DNA of 9,316 bases from an uncultured Chlamydiae bacterium (lineage in GTDB: Bacteria > Chlamydiota > Chlamydiia > Chlamydiales > SM23-39): NCBI GenBank assembly GCA_903909295.1, contig CAIVVG010000051.1, positions 1-9,316 on the forward strand. Direction: 5' to 3'. Shown piece after piece: positions 6,933 to 9,316 of the stretch. Positions within the stretch are counted from its first letter, which is position 1. The number at the start of each line of letters is the position of its first letter. Under the pieces are notes generated by a model. That model saw nothing but the letters and a program-made list of their open reading frames with translations, searched no databases and had not been told where the DNA came from. The position numbers were made by a program, and so were the translations under genes.

Positions 6933-7373
6933 ATGTCGCTAGCTCCTCAAAAGTTTCGAGAAATCGTATTCCAGCTCCTCTATAGTGGTGATTTTGATGG
7001 GACCACGGATGAGGAGATGATCCCGTTCATGATGCATGAATTGAAGGTGACCAAGCGGATCATGGTCGACGCCACGACTCGTATGCGATCTGTCCGCGAG
7101 AAACAAGATGAAATCGACGCCCTGATCCGAGAGACCTCTCTGGAATATTCTTTTGAACGAATCTCCCGCGTTGAAAAGACCATCCTCCGCCTCGGGTTTT
7201 TCGAACTCCTCTTTGATGACACAATTCCCCATAAAGTAGCGATTGCAGAAGCGATCCGCTTGTGCCGTAAATTTGGGACCCCTGAAAGTTCTCAGTTTGT
7301 CAACGCCATCTTAGATAGTGTATACAAGAAGAGGTATGGGATTACAGTTGCAGAGCCAGCGACGCTTAAGTGA
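6933..7373 (+). CDS. nusB: Transcription antitermination factor NusB
   Basis: RNA-binding factor that works with NusE (S10) on boxA sequences in antitermination of rRNA transcription. The 146-residue, mostly helical protein matches the family length. The N-terminal helix PQKFREIVFQLLYSGDF (5-21) is typical (R..A.Q.LY pattern). The C-terminal half is the most diagnostic: RVEKTILRLGFFELLF (79-94), IPHKVAIAEAIRLCRKFG (98-115) and SQFVNAILD (120-128). I chose ATG 6933 because it puts the first helix at the expected place; an in-frame TTG at 6873 would add 20 residues unlike the family. No good ribosome binding site precedes the ATG. Its last 38 bases overlap murB. C. trachomatis has nusB (CT832) next to murB (CT831). 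Confidence 0.93.
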   Translation: MSLAPQKFREIVFQLLYSGDFDGTTDEEMIPFMMHELKVTKRIMVDATTRMRSVREKQDEIDALIRETSLEYSFERISRVEKTILRLGFFELLFDDTIPHKVAIAEAIRLCRKFGTPESSQFVNAILDSVYKKRYGITVAEPATLK

Positions 7374-8193
7374 ATTTTCCACCTTTGGCATCGGCGGTCC
7401 GATTCAGCACCTCGTCGAAGTGACGACTTTGCCGGAACTGAGAGAAGCCCTCCTCTTTGCTCAAACAAAATCTCTCCCGTTTTTAGTTGTAGGGAAAGGA
7501 TCTAACTGTCTTTTTTCTGACCGAGGATTTGAGGGGGTAGTCATCGTTAATAAAATCAGTTTTTGTGAGTGGCACCCTACTTCCGTAAAGGTAGGAGCGG
7601 GGTATTCTTTTGCCCTGCTCGGCGTGCAAAGCGCCCGCAAGGGGTTTTCCGGATTGGAGTTTGCCTCGGGGATTCCAGCGACGGTCGGCGGTGCGGTGTT
7701 TATGAATGCGGGAGCCAATGGTCAAGAGACAGCAACTTCTCTCGAGTCGGTCCACTATATGCATCCCGACGGAAGAGAGGAAACATGGACTCGCGCCGAG
7801 CTCCAGTACGGGTATCGCACCTCCCCCTTTCAAACTCTACCAGGGGTGATTTTGGCCGCGACCTTTAGGTTGGGGTCCTGCGGGCAAGCGCGCCAAAAAC
7901 AGCTGGAAATTGTCGATTACCGCCTCAAGACACAACCTTACAAAGAGAAAAGTGCCGGCTGTATTTTTCGGAATCCGGCCCAAGGAAAATCGGCAGGAGC
8001 GCTCATCGAGCAGTGTGGATTGAAAGGAGTGCAGGTGGGAGGAGCGAAAGTGTCTGAGATACACGCCAACTTCATCGTGAATGTGGGAGGCGCCCAGGCG
8101 AAAGATGTGCTGGAGCTCATCGGTGTTATACAAAAAACGGTCCTTAAGAAAACAGGCATCCACTTGGAGCCTGAAGTGCGGTTCTATGTTTAG
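7336..8193 (+). CDS. murB: UDP-N-acetylenolpyruvoylglucosamine reductase (MurB), type II
   Basis: FAD enzyme of the cytoplasmic peptidoglycan precursor pathway; reduces UDP-GlcNAc-enolpyruvate to UDP-MurNAc with NADPH. The 285-residue protein has the family order: STFGIGGP (15-22), FAD-binding VVGKGSNCLFSDRGFEGVV (51-69), SGIPATVGGAVFMNAGANG (111-129), YGYRTSPF (158-165), AGCIFRNP (207-214), and the C-terminal HLEPEVRF with probable catalytic Glu280. Its length fits type II enzymes, which lack the extra loop of E. coli MurB. The catalytic serine (Ser229 in E. coli) is replaced by Cys209. The start is ATG 7336, with AGAAGAGG immediately before it, unusually close; GTG 7318 and TTG 7348 are alternatives. 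All put the start inside nusB, because the conserved FGIGG begins soon after the nusB stop. Counterpart of CT831, relevant because chlamydiae make little peptidoglycan. Confidence 0.95.
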   Translation: MGLQLQSQRRLSEFSTFGIGGPIQHLVEVTTLPELREALLFAQTKSLPFLVVGKGSNCLFSDRGFEGVVIVNKISFCEWHPTSVKVGAGYSFALLGVQSARKGFSGLEFASGIPATVGGAVFMNAGANGQETATSLESVHYMHPDGREETWTRAELQYGYRTSPFQTLPGVILAATFRLGSCGQARQKQLEIVDYRLKTQPYKEKSAGCIFRNPAQGKSAGALIEQCGLKGVQVGGAKVSEIHANFIVNVGGAQAKDVLELIGVIQKTVLKKTGIHLEPEVRFYV

Positions 8194-9007
8194 AGCCGAT
8201 CTTCATACTCATACCAACTGCTCAGATGGAACCGACGATCCCCTCGCTCTGCTCCAGCTCGCTCATCAGGTGGGGTTGCAAGGCCTTTCAATCACGGATC
8301 ACGACACGATTGAAGCCTACACACCCGAACTATTTGCAAAGGCGGCGGAGCTGGATATTCGTATTTTACCGGGCATCGAGCTCTCCACTGAACTGAACCA
8401 ACAATCGGTCCACCTCCTCGCTTACCGCATCGACCTTTCTGCCCCCCTTCTCCACCGCCACCTTGCAGAGATGCAGGAACGGCGCCGAGAGAGAAATCGG
8501 GGGATTGTGCAAAAGCTGGCGCAAAGAAAAATCGCGATTACAGAAGAAGAACTCTACGAGTATGCCCTTAAAACCCGCGCCAAAAGAACCGTAGGAAGAC
8601 CCCATATCGCACAGCTACTCGTCCAAAAAGGGTACGTCACATCCGCCTACGAAGCCTTTGAGCGGTACCTCAAGGAAGGGGCCTCCTGCTATACTTGTGG
8701 GCTGAAGTATACACCGCAAGAGACAATAGAACTGATTCACAAAATCGGAGGGAAAGCCGTTTTGGCCCATCCCCACTTCTTGCGCAAAGGGGCCTTTTTA
8801 CGCCAGCTCCTCAGCCTCCCCTTTGACGGGATCGAATGCCATTACGGCAACCTCCACAAAGAGCTCGAAAAACCCTGGCTAAAAATCGCAAAAGAAAAGA
8901 ACTGGATCGCCACGGGAGGCTCCGATTACCACGGCTCTGTCAAACCCCAAATCCCCCTCGGCTGCTCCTGGGTTTCAGAGCCCATTTTTACCCTTCTTAC
9001 AGAATAG
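8186..9007 (+). CDS. PHP-domain phosphoesterase, TrpH/YciV (RNase AM) family
   Basis: Cytoplasmic metal-dependent phosphoesterase of COG0613. E. coli YciV (RNase AM) is a 5'-3' exonuclease that matures rRNA 5' ends and also hydrolyses 3',5'-nucleotide bisphosphates; a similar job is inferred here. The 273-residue protein has all the PHP metal-binding motifs in order: DLHTHTNCSDG (5-15, with His7, His9, Asp14), ITDHDT (36-41), PGIELST (62-68), His76, AHPH (194-197), IECHYGN (216-222) and GSDYHG (245-250). The central insertion, with ERRRERNRGIVQKL (98-111) and GRPHIAQLLVQKGYV (137-151), is characteristic of the TrpH/YciV group. The ATG at 8186 overlaps the murB stop by 8 bases, which fixes the start and suggests coupling; the frame's upstream extension lies inside murB and is discarded. 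As I recall it, this gene is absent from the murB neighbourhood of C. trachomatis. Confidence 0.9.
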   Translation: MFRADLHTHTNCSDGTDDPLALLQLAHQVGLQGLSITDHDTIEAYTPELFAKAAELDIRILPGIELSTELNQQSVHLLAYRIDLSAPLLHRHLAEMQERRRERNRGIVQKLAQRKIAITEEELYEYALKTRAKRTVGRPHIAQLLVQKGYVTSAYEAFERYLKEGASCYTCGLKYTPQETIELIHKIGGKAVLAHPHFLRKGAFLRQLLSLPFDGIECHYGNLHKELEKPWLKIAKEKNWIATGGSDYHGSVKPQIPLGCSWVSEPIFTLLTE

Positions 9008-9316
9008 GACAAAAGGGGACTTCTCTTTAGACCACACATACGTCTCCACATCCCATCTCGCCGCCCACTCCAAGACCGCAGCCGCCTCCCTCTCTCCCTC
9101 AGCATGACCCGGATAGCACGTCACACAGATCGCGCCATCCTCGGCCAAAACCCCCATCCCATTTTCCAAACTGAGGAGAGTGCTTTTTGTGAGCGTTGTC
9201 ACCGACTTATCGCTTCGAGGTAAGTACCCGAGATTATAGACGATCAAGCGGGGAGTTTCTGGCACCCAGCTCCACTCCTCATGAGAGCGGAGATAGAGGG
9301 AGACATTCTCAATCCC
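8975..9316 (-). CDS. ytqB: YtqB/MnmM-like SAM-dependent methyltransferase, 5' end missing
   Basis: The visible 113 residues are the C-terminal part of a class I methyltransferase of the rRNA_methylase/YtqB family (Pfam PF06962 by recognition). B. subtilis YtqB has been identified as MnmM, which methylates nm5s2U to mnm5s2U in the tRNA wobble position; that role here is inference. The fragment begins at the right edge with GIENVSLYLRSHEEW; the SAM-binding loop lies beyond the window. Diagnostic segments are PRLIVYNLGYLPRSDKSVTT, where the family usually has NLGYLPGGDK, and YPGHAEGEREAAAV. A GTG at 9265 is not the start, because the frame continues upstream to the edge with family-like sequence. 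Its stop (8977-8975) lies inside the convergent PHP gene, so the two genes overlap by 33 bases at their 3' ends. C. trachomatis CT830, next to murB, is the probable counterpart. Confidence 0.86.
   Translation of the reverse strand, partial: GIENVSLYLRSHEEWSWVPETPRLIVYNLGYLPRSDKSVTTLTKSTLLSLENGMGVLAEDGAICVTCYPGHAEGEREAAAVLEWAARWDVETYVWSKEKSPFVLFCKKGKNGL

Overview
The window looks like chromosomal DNA of a member of the phylum Chlamydiota, most likely outside the family Chlamydiaceae. The call rests on gene content and order, which I compare from memory with Chlamydia trachomatis. The left part (lipid A acyltransferase, YbbR protein, diadenylate cyclase, cydA, cydB) matches the block CT010-CT014. 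The right part (nusB, murB, YtqB-type methylase) matches CT832-CT830. By eye, base composition is near 50% GC, above most cultured chlamydiae I can recall, so I do not name a genus.

Layout: positions 1-3733 hold a minus-strand operon read right to left: cdaA, ybbR, a family 4 glycosyltransferase and lpxL, which is cut by the left edge. Every junction in it overlaps by 4 to 8 bases, so translational coupling is likely. A short AT-rich divergent region (3734-3796) separates it from the plus-strand pair cydA-cydB, which also overlap (ATGA). A strong hairpin terminator at 6198-6241 ends cydAB and includes the stop codon of a convergent DEDDh exonuclease gene. A second divergent gap (6820-6932) leads to the plus-strand series nusB-murB-PHP phosphoesterase, again with overlapping genes. 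This meets a minus-strand YtqB/MnmM-like methyltransferase tail-to-tail; that gene runs off the right edge.

Functionally, the left operon joins c-di-AMP synthesis (CdaA with its membrane-anchored YbbR partner) to lipooligosaccharide assembly (core glycosyltransferase and lipid A acyltransferase). The centre encodes cytochrome bd quinol oxidase, a high-affinity terminal oxidase. The right side covers rRNA transcription antitermination (NusB), peptidoglycan precursor synthesis (MurB), a nucleic-acid-processing PHP hydrolase and probable tRNA modification.

The window is almost fully coding. I see no RNA gene, mobile element, CRISPR array or phage gene, and no gap above 300 bases. I find no undescribed system. 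The points worth a second look are catalytic-residue substitutions (exonuclease, MurB, CydA), the extra glycosyltransferase and PHP genes inside conserved chlamydial blocks, unusually long gene overlaps, and a possible near-leaderless cydA transcript.
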